Positions 16,048 to 25,690 of a DNA stretch of 64,000 nucleotides are shown here, in pieces. A model generated the notes under the pieces. That model did not search any database. It was not told the origin of the DNA and was given only the letters and a program-made list of their open reading frames with translations. Numbering within the stretch: the first letter of the stretch is position 1; each line of letters opens with the position of its first letter. The translations under genes and the position numbers were made by a program. The stretch is from Oscillospiraceae bacterium (GTDB lineage: Bacteria > Bacillota > Clostridia > Oscillospirales > Ruminococcaceae): positions 62,001 through 126,000 of the forward strand of contig JAJQGT010000011.1 of the NCBI GenBank assembly GCA_021201135.1, written 5' to 3'.

Positions 16048-17820
16048 CTATCCCACCACATCCACAGTAGGTGAAAATACCGATATGTCGACATAGAGAG
16101 TGTTGCCGTTCTTGACGTTTATCTCGCCGCCGACGCCTTCGCCGGTCTGTGCACAATAGACATCCATGACGTAGCCGGAAAGCGTGTCGGGAGTCTCGAC
16201 ATCCCTGCACTCATACTTGATGTTGAGGTCGTCAAGAAGCGCGACATACTCTTCCTTCGTCATTCTGGTGCCGTCCTCGTTCATATAGTCGGGGATTTCG
16301 ACAACCGCAAGACCCTGACTTACATAGAGCTTGACTTTGGTGACGGGGTAAAGGTCGGTTCCCTCGGGGATATCCTGGTCGTAGATATATCCACGCTCGT
16401 ACTCGTCGGAATAATCATATATCGCCTCGAACTCGAGTCTGCCCTTCCATGTGTCGCTGTCGACAACGGAGGTATACTTCTTACCTATGAGGTTAGGCAT
16501 TACAAAGAGGGTTCCGCTTGTGGCGGTGGTGGTTGCGGTTTCGTCGGAAGAGACGGTTGTCGACTCGGTGGCTTCCGTTTCGGTGGTTGCGGCAGTCGTC
16601 ACGGGCGCCGCTGTTGTGGTTGCGGAGGTCGAGACGGATGTGGTCTCGGTGTCGCCGGAAGTGTCCGGCAGGAGCATCGAGATAAGCGCCAGAAACGCCG
16701 CAACAACAATTACAACGAGGAGGACTGCACCAATTATCATGGCGATATTGCCGGCGTTTGACTTCTTCTTTTTCTTCTTTTTTGGGTCCTGACGCTTTTC
16801 CTTCGGGTCCTGAATCGGGATTGTCTGGGTGGCGCCTCTGGGGAGCTGAGTCATATAGCTCGGCTGGTCGAAAAGCTTCGTCACGAAGTCGGTTATAGTC
16901 TGGATTCTCTGCTCGCAGGAAAGGCGCATAGCCTGAGTTATGACCTTCGAGACGTTTGCGGGGACGTGAGGATTAATCTTGTTCGGCTCCATGAGGGAAT
17001 CGTTGCCGATACGGGACATCGGTTCGGGAGGCATACAGCCGGTGAGAAGCCGGTACATTACCGCCGCAACGGCATAGACATCCGTCCAGGTGCCCTCCCA
17101 CTCGCTTGCTGAATACTGCTCGGGAGCTGAGAAGCCGTCATAAAGCTCTGGTGCCAGGTCGGTATTGGCGGTTCTTATCTCGGGGATTGCAAAGCCGGTG
17201 AGCATGAGCTCGTTTTTATCTGTAACTATGATGTTGTCAAGGCAGATTCCACGATGCAGGATTCCGGTGTTATGTATGCACGCCAGAGTCGTCAGAAGCG
17301 GCGGGAAGAGCTTTTTGACCTGATCCCAGCTCAGTTCTCCCGCATTGTCCTGAAGATATTGGCGGAGAGTTATCCCCTCAACCTCCGGGAAGACCGCATA
17401 AACGGTGTTATTCGCGGTAAACATATCCGTCGGGGCGACGATATGGGACATTGTTCTGAGCCTTGCCAGAGACTTATTGAGCTCGGCAAACTCGGACATA
17501 TAATTCTTATATTGAACAACATAATTCTGGTCGACGATGAGCTCACTGCCGTCCTTGGCTCTCTGGCAGAGAACGTCGGGCATATATTCCTTTATCGTGA
17601 CCTTCCGGGACTCGGTGTTGTCATAGCCGATATAGGTGGCTGATTCACCGTTGCTCTTTATGAGCTTTCCTACAATATATCTTGAATCCAAAACTGTCTT
17701 GGGCTGGAGATAAGAGGGCAGATTTCCTGCGTTGACGCTCAGCCCGCAATTCGGACAAACATCCTGACCCTCGTTCAAAGGCTCCATACAGCCCATGCAC
17801 AGCATTTTATATTCACTCAT
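16048..17820 (-). CDS. PASTA-type Ser/Thr kinase-like protein, probable pseudokinase
   Basis: 590 residues from ATG 17820. A zinc ribbon (MLCMGCM, VCPNCG), a kinase-like fold (about 45-310), a Lys-rich juxtamembrane stretch, one membrane helix (IAMIIGAVLLVVIVVAAFLA), a long Thr/Ser/Glu-rich linker and PASTA-like repeats (MPNLIGKKY, VEIPDYMNEDG). The beta-3 Lys survives (KVTIKEY), but HRD is HRG (HRGICLDN) and DFG is TGF, so catalytic and metal-binding Asp are both gone. Such proteins may sense muropeptides or act as scaffolds. A promoter at 17878-17906 places transcription start near 17871, excluding the longer frame. Confidence 0.8.
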   Translation of the reverse strand: MSEYKMLCMGCMEPLNEGQDVCPNCGLSVNAGNLPSYLQPKTVLDSRYIVGKLIKSNGESATYIGYDNTESRKVTIKEYMPDVLCQRAKDGSELIVDQNYVVQYKNYMSEFAELNKSLARLRTMSHIVAPTDMFTANNTVYAVFPEVEGITLRQYLQDNAGELSWDQVKKLFPPLLTTLACIHNTGILHRGICLDNIIVTDKNELMLTGFAIPEIRTANTDLAPELYDGFSAPEQYSASEWEGTWTDVYAVAAVMYRLLTGCMPPEPMSRIGNDSLMEPNKINPHVPANVSKVITQAMRLSCEQRIQTITDFVTKLFDQPSYMTQLPRGATQTIPIQDPKEKRQDPKKKKKKKSNAGNIAMIIGAVLLVVIVVAAFLALISMLLPDTSGDTETTSVSTSATTTAAPVTTAATTETEATESTTVSSDETATTTATSGTLFVMPNLIGKKYTSVVDSDTWKGRLEFEAIYDYSDEYERGYIYDQDIPEGTDLYPVTKVKLYVSQGLAVVEIPDYMNEDGTRMTKEEYVALLDDLNIKYECRDVETPDTLSGYVMDVYCAQTGEGVGGEINVKNGNTLYVDISVFSPTVDVVG

Positions 17821-17877
17821 TAACTGATTCGTTCCTTTCAGATTTCTGCACAGAAATCCACAATGATACATGATATT

Positions 17878-17906
17878 ATTTTACCAACAGAATCCCGACT
17901 TGTCAA
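17878..17906 (-). promoter_or_regulatory. Promoter of the pseudokinase gene
   Basis: Minus strand: TTGACA, 17 bases, TAAAAT. Confidence 0.7.
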
Positions 17907-18012
17907 TGAGGTTTTTTAAACTGTCACTCAGTTGTAACCGAGTTGTAACTATTTCACCGCGCTTGGGACTGTCGGGAGTTATTGTCCCCCCTCCTTGGGG
18001 TTACCCTGGGGG

Positions 18013-18041
18013 TTGAAATTGATAATATTTTGGTGTATAAT
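18013..18041 (+). promoter_or_regulatory. cls: Promoter of cls
   Basis: TTGAAA, 17 bases, TATAAT, about 30 bases before the start codon. Confidence 0.7.
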
Positions 18042-18073
18042 AACGAGTAAGCTTTTATAAAGGGGTGAATCCA

Positions 18074-19600
18074 TTGCGGAAGATCGCAAAACTATTTCAA
18101 TCGAAAATATTCGTTGCAGGATTCCTGGTTCTCTTGCAGCTGGCGGTTATTCTCTTCTTCGTCAACTACCTTGCGAACAAGTTCTTCTGGTACTATGCGC
18201 TGTCTATCGTACTTGCGGTTATAGTGGCTCTCGATATCACGAACGCGAATATGAACACGTCATTTAAGCTTGCATGGACGATAACGGTGCTTATCTTCCC
18301 CATTTTCGGGGCGCCGCTTTATCTCATATTTTCAAAGTCAAGAAACAACCGTCGGATCGGAAAACGGTTCAAGAGCTACCGGGAAATGATGAGGCACGCT
18401 ATGCCATCCGATGAAGACAACATTGCCGAGATTGCCGAGGAAGACCCCGAGATTGCGAAAAACCTAAGATATATCGAGAAGACGGCTTTTGCGCCGGTCT
18501 ATAAAAACACGTCCACGAAATACTTCTCCGTCGGAGAGGAATATTACACTCAGCTACTCCGGGAACTCAACAGGGCTGAAAGATTCATATTCATAGAGTA
18601 CTTCATCATCGAGCCCGGGAAGATGCTGAACTCAGTTATAGATATACTGAAAGAGAAAGTGTCCGAGGGCGTTGAAGTGAGATTCATGTATGATGACCTC
18701 GGCTCGGCTTCGAAGATTCCGAAGGATTACGAGAAATATCTCCAGTCACTCGGGTTCAGCGTTTCGGTCTTCAATCGTATAAGACCGTCGCCGGACACGT
18801 TCCTCAACTATCGTGACCACAGAAAGATTGTCGTCATCGACGGTAACACCGCCTTCACAGGCGGCATAAACCTTGCGGACGAATATATAAACGAGGTTCA
18901 GCGCTTCGGGCACTGGAAGGACACCGGCATCATGATCAAGGGCGACGCCGTCACCAAGATGACTGAGACTTTCCTGCAGCTCTGGCACTACTCGAGAGGT
19001 GAATCCTGTGTCGACTATGCCGACTATCAGAGCACCGAGAAATGCGAATCGGACGGCTATGTCCAGCCTTTTGCGGACGGGCCCTCTTCCGACGACCTGA
19101 CGGTTGAGCTCTGCTACATGGGGCTTATAAACACTGCGACGAAGAATCTCTATGTAATGACGCCTTATCTCATCCTTGACGGCGAGATGACGACGGCTCT
19201 ATGCCATGCCGCCAAGAGCGGAGTCGACGTGAGAATCATAACACCAAAGATTCCCGACAAGAAGCTTGTCTTTGCGGTCACCCGTTCGAACTACCGCACG
19301 CTTCTTGACTCCGGCGTCAGAATCTATGAATACACTCCCGGCTTCATCCACGCGAAAACCGTCTGTGCCGACGGCAAAATGTGCGTAGTCGGCACCGCCA
19401 ATTTCGACTTCCGGAGCTTCTATCTCCACTTCGAGAATTGCGTCCTGACCTACAAATCGAGCTGTGTCAAAGACGCCGAGGCGGACTTCATCGAGACGAT
19501 GAACAAGAGCGAAGAGGTCACCGTAGAATGGCTTAATAAACGTGGTGCGCCGTATAAGCTGTTGCAAGCGGTGCTGAAGGTGTTCTCGCCGCTAATGTAA
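18074..19600 (+). CDS. cls: Cardiolipin synthase (phospholipase D family)
   Basis: 508 residues from TTG 18074; AAAGGGG lies 8 bases upstream, which makes the in-frame GTG 18065 unlikely. Two N-terminal membrane helices (about 14-34, 42-62), a PLDc_N segment, then two HKD motifs: HRKIVVIDGNTAFTGGIN and HAKTVCADGKMCVVGTANFD. Condenses two phosphatidylglycerols to cardiolipin at the membrane. Monocistronic between its own promoter and terminator. Confidence 0.93.
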   Translation: MRKIAKLFQSKIFVAGFLVLLQLAVILFFVNYLANKFFWYYALSIVLAVIVALDITNANMNTSFKLAWTITVLIFPIFGAPLYLIFSKSRNNRRIGKRFKSYREMMRHAMPSDEDNIAEIAEEDPEIAKNLRYIEKTAFAPVYKNTSTKYFSVGEEYYTQLLRELNRAERFIFIEYFIIEPGKMLNSVIDILKEKVSEGVEVRFMYDDLGSASKIPKDYEKYLQSLGFSVSVFNRIRPSPDTFLNYRDHRKIVVIDGNTAFTGGINLADEYINEVQRFGHWKDTGIMIKGDAVTKMTETFLQLWHYSRGESCVDYADYQSTEKCESDGYVQPFADGPSSDDLTVELCYMGLINTATKNLYVMTPYLILDGEMTTALCHAAKSGVDVRIITPKIPDKKLVFAVTRSNYRTLLDSGVRIYEYTPGFIHAKTVCADGKMCVVGTANFDFRSFYLHFENCVLTYKSSCVKDAEADFIETMNKSEEVTVEWLNKRGAPYKLLQAVLKVFSPLM

Positions 19601-19602
19601 AC

Positions 19603-19636
19603 TACTTGCTTCGCAAATAAATTGCTCAGCAAGTAG
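19603..19636 (+). repeat. Inverted repeat after cls
   Basis: CTACTTGCT/AGCAAGTAG arms around a GCTTCGCAAATAA-like loop sequence; the 13-mer GCTTCGCAAATAA recurs at about 61428. Confidence 0.4.
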
Positions 19637-19637
19637 A

Positions 19638-19663
19638 AAAGAACGACCTTAAGGTCGTTCTTT
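19638..19663 (+). terminator. Terminator of cls
   Basis: AAAGAACGACC-TTAA-GGTCGTTCTTT, an 11-bp perfect stem ending in T residues. Confidence 0.8.
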
Positions 19664-19696
19664 CAGTTTAAATACCAGATAGTAAAGGTGATATAC

Positions 19697-20140
19697 ATGA
19701 ATATTTTCTTTAGAAAAATGGAATACAGTGACAGGGACGAAGTGCTTTCGATGATGCGGGTGTTCTACCGCTCGGCGGCGGTCTATACAAACGGCTCGGA
19801 GGAGATTTTTGCGAACGATTTCGATAACTGCGTCGGCGACTGCCCGTACTTGGAAGGATACATCTTTTTGTCGGACGGAGAAGTCTGCGGGTATTCCATG
19901 ATTGCGAAGAGCTTTTCAACCGAGTTCGGCAAGCCGTGCATCTGGGTCGAGGATTTGTACCTGAAAGAAGCCCAAAGAGGCTTGGGCATCGGCAGTCGGT
20001 TCTTTGATTATCTTGAAGAGCAGTATGCTGACCGGGACGTCATCTTCCGGCTGGAAGTTGAAAGGGAAAATGAGGCGGCTGTGCATCTGTATAGGAAAAA
20101 GGGGTATGGCGAGTTGCCGTATCTTGAGATGAAGAAATAA
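19697..20140 (+). CDS. GNAT-family N-acetyltransferase
   Basis: 147 residues from ATG 19697, preceded by AAAGGTG. Acetyl-CoA binding motif A is clear (WVEDLYLKEAQRGLGIGSRF, about 92-111), followed by LEVERENEAAVHLYRKKGY. The substrate is not predictable. Monocistronic, ending in a strong bidirectional terminator. Confidence 0.8.
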   Translation: MNIFFRKMEYSDRDEVLSMMRVFYRSAAVYTNGSEEIFANDFDNCVGDCPYLEGYIFLSDGEVCGYSMIAKSFSTEFGKPCIWVEDLYLKEAQRGLGIGSRFFDYLEEQYADRDVIFRLEVERENEAAVHLYRKKGYGELPYLEMKK

Positions 20141-20144
20141 CGTA

Positions 20145-20175
20145 AGAGCGACCTTTTTTGGGGTCGCTCTTTTTG
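20145..20175 (+). terminator. Bidirectional terminator
   Basis: AGAGCGACC/GGTCGCTCT stem with T runs, shared by the acetyltransferase gene and the ABC transporter gene that converge here. Confidence 0.8.
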
Positions 20176-20188
20176 TATCTGTATGTAA

Positions 20189-21970
20189 TCACTCTCTGAC
20201 GTAATTCTCCGCCTGTTTGGTGAACATTTCGCAATAGTGACCGTTATGCGCCATCAGTTCGTCGTGGGTGCCGGATTCGACTATTTTGCCGTGGTCGAAG
20301 ACGTATATCTTGTCGGCATCACGAATGGTCGAGAGGCGGTGGGCGATGATAATTGTCGTCGCTTTGTTGGCGGCACTGAGGATTGCTTCGCTCATCTTAT
20401 ACTCGGCAATCGGGTCGAGTGCGGACGAGGGCTCATCCAGAAGAAGCAGGCTGAAATCACGGCTCATAACTCTTGCAAGGGCTACCTTCTGGGCTTCGCC
20501 GCCGGAGAGGAGGATTCCGTCCTCATAAAACTCACGGGTGAGCTCGGCGTTATAGTCGGTCTTGTTCTTCTTTGTGACCTCGTCAAGCCCAAGCTTTTCG
20601 GCGGTTTCAATCATCGACTTCCCGGAAATATTCCCGTAAAGAAAGATATTATCGGCAAGGCTCATGGCATAGATATTGGTGTTCTGGAATGCAACGCCTA
20701 TCTGTTGGCGGAGAGCATGGATGTCGTAGTCTTTAATCGGCTTGCCATTTATCAGGATTTCGCCGTCTTTAACGTCATAGAGCCTCAGAAGAAGCTTGAC
20801 AAAGGTGGACTTCCCCGCTCCGTTTTCGCCGGCTATGGCTATCTTTTCGCCGGGGTTAATCTTGAGATTCAAGCCGGAAAGCGCAAACTCCGAATTCTCG
20901 TATGAAAAGCCGACATTTTTAAGCTCGACAGAGAAATTACCGGTTTCGGGCTTTGCTTTCGCTTCATCCTGAACCTCTATTTCCGACTTCATGTTGAAGA
21001 AGTTGCGGATTTTCTCAACGTTCATCGAGAGGACATTGGCATCACTCAGAACGAACGTGAGGTTGTGGATTCGAGTGTCAAGTCGGTAGAACGAGAGCAT
21101 CAGGGTCATATACATTCCGACCTCGGCGATTCTGCCGGAGATGATGCTTCTGACGATATAAAGAACGACTATAAGCTCGGTGACGGAGAAAACAAGCTCC
21201 TGACAGTTATAGAGCATCTCGATTTTCCAGGCGTACGAGCCGACGACTTTTACTTTCTTCTCGCCTGTTTTGCGGTGCTCGGTGAGGACTTTTTCTCCGA
21301 GAGGTGTTGACTTGACATCGGCGGCATAGTCCTTCATATAGAAAAGCCTGTGGAAATAGCCGAGCCTGCGTTCAACAGGGATAAGCTCGTCCTTCTCCCG
21401 AATCTGCATCTTGTTTGCCAGGACATTGATTCTTGAGATAAGAAACATTTCCAGGATTTCGGCAAGGAGAATCCACGGTCCAAGCGTTGCGATTATCGAG
21501 ACGAGGACCACAAGGCTGAGAACGCACTGGAAGAAGTCGATAAGAAGCTGGCGTGCGGCTTCCATCTGGTTTGAATACTCATCGACTGCCCAAGCGTAGT
21601 TGTCGTAATACTCAGGCGAATCGATATAGCGGTAGTCAAGCTTCATCGCCTTGCGATAGATTTCCTGATTGGCTTCAACTTCAACTCCGGCTTTTCTCTT
21701 GTTGAAGTAAGCTCTTGCAAGCTTCCTGACGGCGTTATTTAAGAATGACGCCCCGCAGATAAGAGCGGCAACAACCGCAATAGCCGAAAATGCCCGCCCT
21801 GCATTCAGCATATTGATGATAATTTCCGGGAACCTGACATAAATCAGGTCGTCAATCGGCGTGTAGATGGCGGAAATGCATACCGAAAGGATGATATAGA
21901 GCTTCCCATATTTCCAGAACGGCTTGCAGATCCAGACGATGTTTCCGAGGGTGGATTTTAGGTTTTTCAT
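20189..21970 (-). CDS. ABC exporter, fused permease and ATPase
   Basis: 593 residues: a type-1 exporter membrane domain (six helices, about 20-320) fused to an ATPase with Walker A GENGAGKSTF, Q-loop VAFQNTNIY, signature LSGGEAQKVALARVM, Walker B LLLLDEPSSALD and the H-loop IIAHRL. It is a half-transporter that should dimerise; there is no second half-transporter beside it, so a homodimer is likely. Substrate unknown. A consensus promoter with a palindrome at the start site suggests a dedicated repressor. Confidence 0.85.
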   Translation of the reverse strand: MKNLKSTLGNIVWICKPFWKYGKLYIILSVCISAIYTPIDDLIYVRFPEIIINMLNAGRAFSAIAVVAALICGASFLNNAVRKLARAYFNKRKAGVEVEANQEIYRKAMKLDYRYIDSPEYYDNYAWAVDEYSNQMEAARQLLIDFFQCVLSLVVLVSIIATLGPWILLAEILEMFLISRINVLANKMQIREKDELIPVERRLGYFHRLFYMKDYAADVKSTPLGEKVLTEHRKTGEKKVKVVGSYAWKIEMLYNCQELVFSVTELIVVLYIVRSIISGRIAEVGMYMTLMLSFYRLDTRIHNLTFVLSDANVLSMNVEKIRNFFNMKSEIEVQDEAKAKPETGNFSVELKNVGFSYENSEFALSGLNLKINPGEKIAIAGENGAGKSTFVKLLLRLYDVKDGEILINGKPIKDYDIHALRQQIGVAFQNTNIYAMSLADNIFLYGNISGKSMIETAEKLGLDEVTKKNKTDYNAELTREFYEDGILLSGGEAQKVALARVMSRDFSLLLLDEPSSALDPIAEYKMSEAILSAANKATTIIIAHRLSTIRDADKIYVFDHGKIVESGTHDELMAHNGHYCEMFTKQAENYVRE

Positions 21971-22073
21971 TTTGATTCCTTCCTTGTATGGCTATACTCC
22001 CCATAGAGATATTCGGACTACTCCATAGAAAACCATACCGTAAAATATTTACGCAGGAACCGACACAGAATTT

Positions 22074-22101
22074 TTGTTATATTTTTGCAACAATATAACA
22101 A
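22074..22101. promoter_or_regulatory. Palindromic operator at the ABC exporter start site
   Basis: TTGTTATATT and AATATAACAA, perfect 10-bp arms 8 bases apart. It lies immediately downstream of the -10 element, over the predicted transcription start, where a dimeric repressor (MarR-, TetR- or GntR-type) would block initiation. The regulator gene is not adjacent. Confidence 0.6.
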
Positions 22102-22106
22102 GAATC

Positions 22107-22135
22107 AGTATAACATAGAATTTAGTGGCTGTCAA
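22107..22135 (-). promoter_or_regulatory. Promoter of the ABC exporter gene
   Basis: Minus strand: TTGACA, 17 bases, TATACT. Part of the 395-base gap 21971-22365, which also holds the operator above and the gdhA promoter; 22136-22297 shows nothing further. Confidence 0.75.
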
Positions 22136-22297
22136 GCAGCGTATAACATTTTCCACACAGTGTGTCGACAATCTATGCTGCTCTTCCCCTACTTTCATCC
22201 TTGAAGTTTCAACCCCTCTGCTTTAGTCAAATCATCTAAAAGATTCCTCAAAAATCGGGGCTGTGATGATTTATTTTGAAATTTCTGAAATCTGGAC

Positions 22298-22325
22298 TTG
22301 CAAAATCCGCATAATGTGGTATACT
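22298..22325 (+). promoter_or_regulatory. gdhA: Promoter of gdhA
   Basis: TTGCAA, 16 bases, TATACT; ribosome binding site CAGGAGG precedes ATG 22366. Confidence 0.6.
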
Positions 22326-22344
22326 GTAACTTGTGCAAATCTAA

Positions 22345-23718
<1,374 letters not shown>

Positions 23719-23740
23719 TTAAGCTGAAAAGACATAATAA

Positions 23741-23775
23741 AAGGCGGTTCCACGGGTGTGGGACTGCCTTTTTTG
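23741..23775 (+). terminator. Terminator of gdhA
   Basis: AGGCGGTTCCAC/GTGGGACTGCCT stem around GGGT, then TTTTTT. Confidence 0.8.
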
Positions 23776-23780
23776 TTTGC

Positions 23781-23810
23781 TTGACTTCCCTGCCCTGTTC
23801 ATGCTATAAT
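23781..23810 (+). promoter_or_regulatory. Promoter of dtd and the ArsC-like gene
   Basis: TTGACT, 18 bases, TATAAT, about 30 bases before the dtd start. Confidence 0.7.
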
Positions 23811-23839
23811 CGTCTCAGCAAATTTTGAGGAGAAATAGC

Positions 23840-24271
23840 ATGAAAACAGTCATACAAAGAGTGAATCACGCATCAGTGACGGTTGATGGCGAGATTAAGG
23901 GGAGCATCGGGAAGGGATTTCTGATACTCTTCGGCGCGGAGCCGACGGATACAGATGAAGATTGTGCGAAGCTTGCCGAGAAGATTTCGAAGCTTCGGAT
24001 TTTCGAAGACGAGAACGGCAAGACGAATCTTTCGATAAAAGACGTCGGCGGAGATATCCTCTCGGTGTCGCAGTTTACGCTTCTTGCGGACTGCTCCCAT
24101 GGGAACCGACCGAGCTTCATAGGAGCCACCAAGCCCGACGAGGCAAATCGGCTTTACGAAAGGTTCAACTCTGAGCTTCGGGCTCGGGGCATCAAAGTCG
24201 AGACGGGAGTTTTCGGGGCGCACATGACCGTTGATCTCGAGAACGACGGACCGTTCACGATTGTTCTGTAG
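23840..24271 (+). CDS. dtd: D-aminoacyl-tRNA deacylase
   Basis: 143 residues from ATG 23840, with GAGGAG 7 bases upstream. Family motifs [36 protein letters not shown] (catalytic-site Thr in QFTL) and [19 protein letters not shown] (the GxxGA.M..../N.GP cross-subunit motif). Hydrolyses D-aminoacyl-tRNA. Followed 14 bases later by the ArsC-like gene, so cotranscribed. Confidence 0.93.
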   Translation: MKTVIQRVNHASVTVDGEIKGSIGKGFLILFGAEPTDTDEDCAKLAEKISKLRIFEDENGKTNLSIKDVGGDILSVSQFTLLADCSHGNRPSFIGATKPDEANRLYERFNSELRARGIKVETGVFGAHMTVDLENDGPFTIVL

Positions 24272-24285
24272 GAGGAGTGGAAGGC

Positions 24286-24582
24286 ATGAACATTCAGATT
24301 TTCTACAAATCCAAGTGCTTCGACTCGAAGAAAGCGGAGCGATGGTTCAAGGAGCGCGGCATCAAGACACAGATGATTGACCTGAACAGTAAAGGCATGA
24401 GTCGGGGCGAGCTGACAAATGTCATGAAGGCAGTAGGCTCACTCGATGCCCTCATCGATGACAAAAGCAAGTCGCAGGATGCGGTTTTGCTCAAGTATCT
24501 CGCCAGAGACGAGGACAAGATTGAGAAGCTTCTTGAGAACCCCTCACTGATTAGGAGCCCAGTTGTCAGGAATGGAAAATAA
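24286..24582 (+). CDS. ArsC/Spx-family thioredoxin-fold protein
   Basis: 98 residues from ATG 24286; AGGAGG lies 10 bases upstream, whereas the GTG at 24277 is too close. The fold pattern MNIQIFYKSKCFDSKKAERWFKERGI and the C-terminal LLENPSLIRSPVVRNG match ArsC-like reductases of the YffB/Spx group. One Cys is present at the active position (KSKCFDS) with no CxxC partner, so it resembles one-Cys YffB-type proteins. It is not tied to arsenic genes here. Confidence 0.75.
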   Translation: MNIQIFYKSKCFDSKKAERWFKERGIKTQMIDLNSKGMSRGELTNVMKAVGSLDALIDDKSKSQDAVLLKYLARDEDKIEKLLENPSLIRSPVVRNGK

Positions 24583-24625
24583 GCCACAGTTGGGTACTGC
24601 CCCGAAATTTGGGCTAAATGGGAAT

Positions 24626-24654
24626 AAAAATGTCGGCATAAAGCCGACATTTTT
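24626..24654 (+). terminator. Bidirectional terminator
   Basis: AAAAATGTCGGC/GCCGACATTTTT stem between the ArsC-like gene and the convergent DUF2752 gene. Confidence 0.8.
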
Positions 24655-25079
24655 TATACCACCCAAATGCCATTATAAATCAAAATATTCTTTACTATGA
24701 AGTTTCCTAAAATCAAAGCTATAGATATATAAAAATATATCGGGCGGAGTCTGAAATAGCCGATTTTGCCTTTTGAAATCAGTGAGACAGTATAGCTCAC
24801 TATGAATATCGCGGCGATTATGGCGACGTATGGGACGAAGGGGTGGTAGATGAAGCTCTGGATTATGTTCAGGTGCAGGAGGCTTATCACCGCCCTTGTG
24901 CCTCCGCAACCGGGGCAATAGTAGCCGGTGAGCTGATTGAAGATGCAGGGGCGGATGAAGTCCGTTGGGCTTACTCCCAGAAAATAGCACACTAAACAGA
25001 CTGCCGCAGACAGCAAAATTGCCGCCAGCGACAGGATGTAAAATATCTTCTGATATTTATGGGCGAACGGGGTCATCAT
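24654..25079 (-). CDS. DUF2752 membrane protein
   Basis: 141 residues from ATG 25079, which overlaps the stop codon of the upstream gene (TAATG). Three or four membrane helices and the DUF2752 signature: CIFNQLTGYYCPGCGGTRA, then LLHLNIIQSFIYHPF. Function unknown; the paired Cys suggest metal or redox chemistry. Coupled to the zinc-ribbon/DUF4190 gene, a pairing I have seen repeatedly in Clostridia. Confidence 0.8.
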   Translation of the reverse strand: MMTPFAHKYQKIFYILSLAAILLSAAVCLVCYFLGVSPTDFIRPCIFNQLTGYYCPGCGGTRAVISLLHLNIIQSFIYHPFVPYVAIIAAIFIVSYTVSLISKGKIGYFRLRPIYFYISIALILGNFIVKNILIYNGIWVV

Positions 25080-25516
25080 TAATACCAGCCGTAGCCAAGT
25101 TCGGCCATTCCCCAAAGACCATAGAGAACGCCGTACAAGATGGACGATATAATCGCTACGAGAATCGCCACGCCGGAGCAAGCGATACCTGCGATTGCCA
25201 TTGCCTTACTGCCCTTGTGCTTGACTATGACATAAATTCCCAGAACACAGCTTACTATTGCAAGAATAAACGAAAATGTGCCGGCACAGCAGGAAAGCAC
25301 GAGCGAGCAGATACCGGTTACCATCGAAGCGATAGCCAGACCGTTGCCGGCACCAAGCAGGTCATCAGCCGGGCGATTCTGACGATATCCGCCGTTACCA
25401 CCCTGATTATTTTGTTCATCATCCTGAACTACATATTCATTATGAACCTTTTCCCCGCAAGCCGAGCAGAAGGACGCACCCTCGGGGATTTCATTTCCGC
25501 AATTTGTACATTTCAT
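25079..25516 (-). CDS. Zinc-ribbon DUF4190-like membrane protein
   Basis: 145 residues: an N-terminal zinc ribbon (KCTNCGNEIPEGASFCSACG), an Asn/Gly-rich linker, then two hydrophobic pairs (IASMVTGICSLVLSCCAGTF and AIAGIACSGVAILVAIISSI) as in DUF4190 proteins. First gene of the two-gene operon with DUF2752; a consensus promoter precedes it. Confidence 0.75.
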   Translation of the reverse strand: MKCTNCGNEIPEGASFCSACGEKVHNEYVVQDDEQNNQGGNGGYRQNRPADDLLGAGNGLAIASMVTGICSLVLSCCAGTFSFILAIVSCVLGIYVIVKHKGSKAMAIAGIACSGVAILVAIISSILYGVLYGLWGMAELGYGWY

Positions 25517-25565
25517 AATTCTATCTCCTTATCGTGAAACCAAAATGCCGATTGCCTTTTAGATT

Positions 25566-25594
25566 ATTATACCCTTAAACCCGGGTTCTGTCAA
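25566..25594 (-). promoter_or_regulatory. Promoter of the zinc-ribbon/DUF2752 operon
   Basis: Minus strand: TTGACA, 17 bases, TATAAT (full consensus). Confidence 0.8.
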
Positions 25595-25622
25595 TACTCA
25601 TAAGCCAACATTTGTGGAAAGC

Positions 25623-25654
25623 TTGCCCTCCGCACTGCAAAGCACGGAGGGCAA
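25623..25654 (-). terminator. Strong hairpin after the DUF3221-like gene
   Basis: TTGCCCTCCG/CGGAGGGCAA with an inner TGC-AAA-GCA; very stable, but no T run follows on the minus strand. Confidence 0.5.
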
Positions 25655-25690
25655 ATGTGTATAGATATTTCTCCTTCTGTCTGACTTTGA

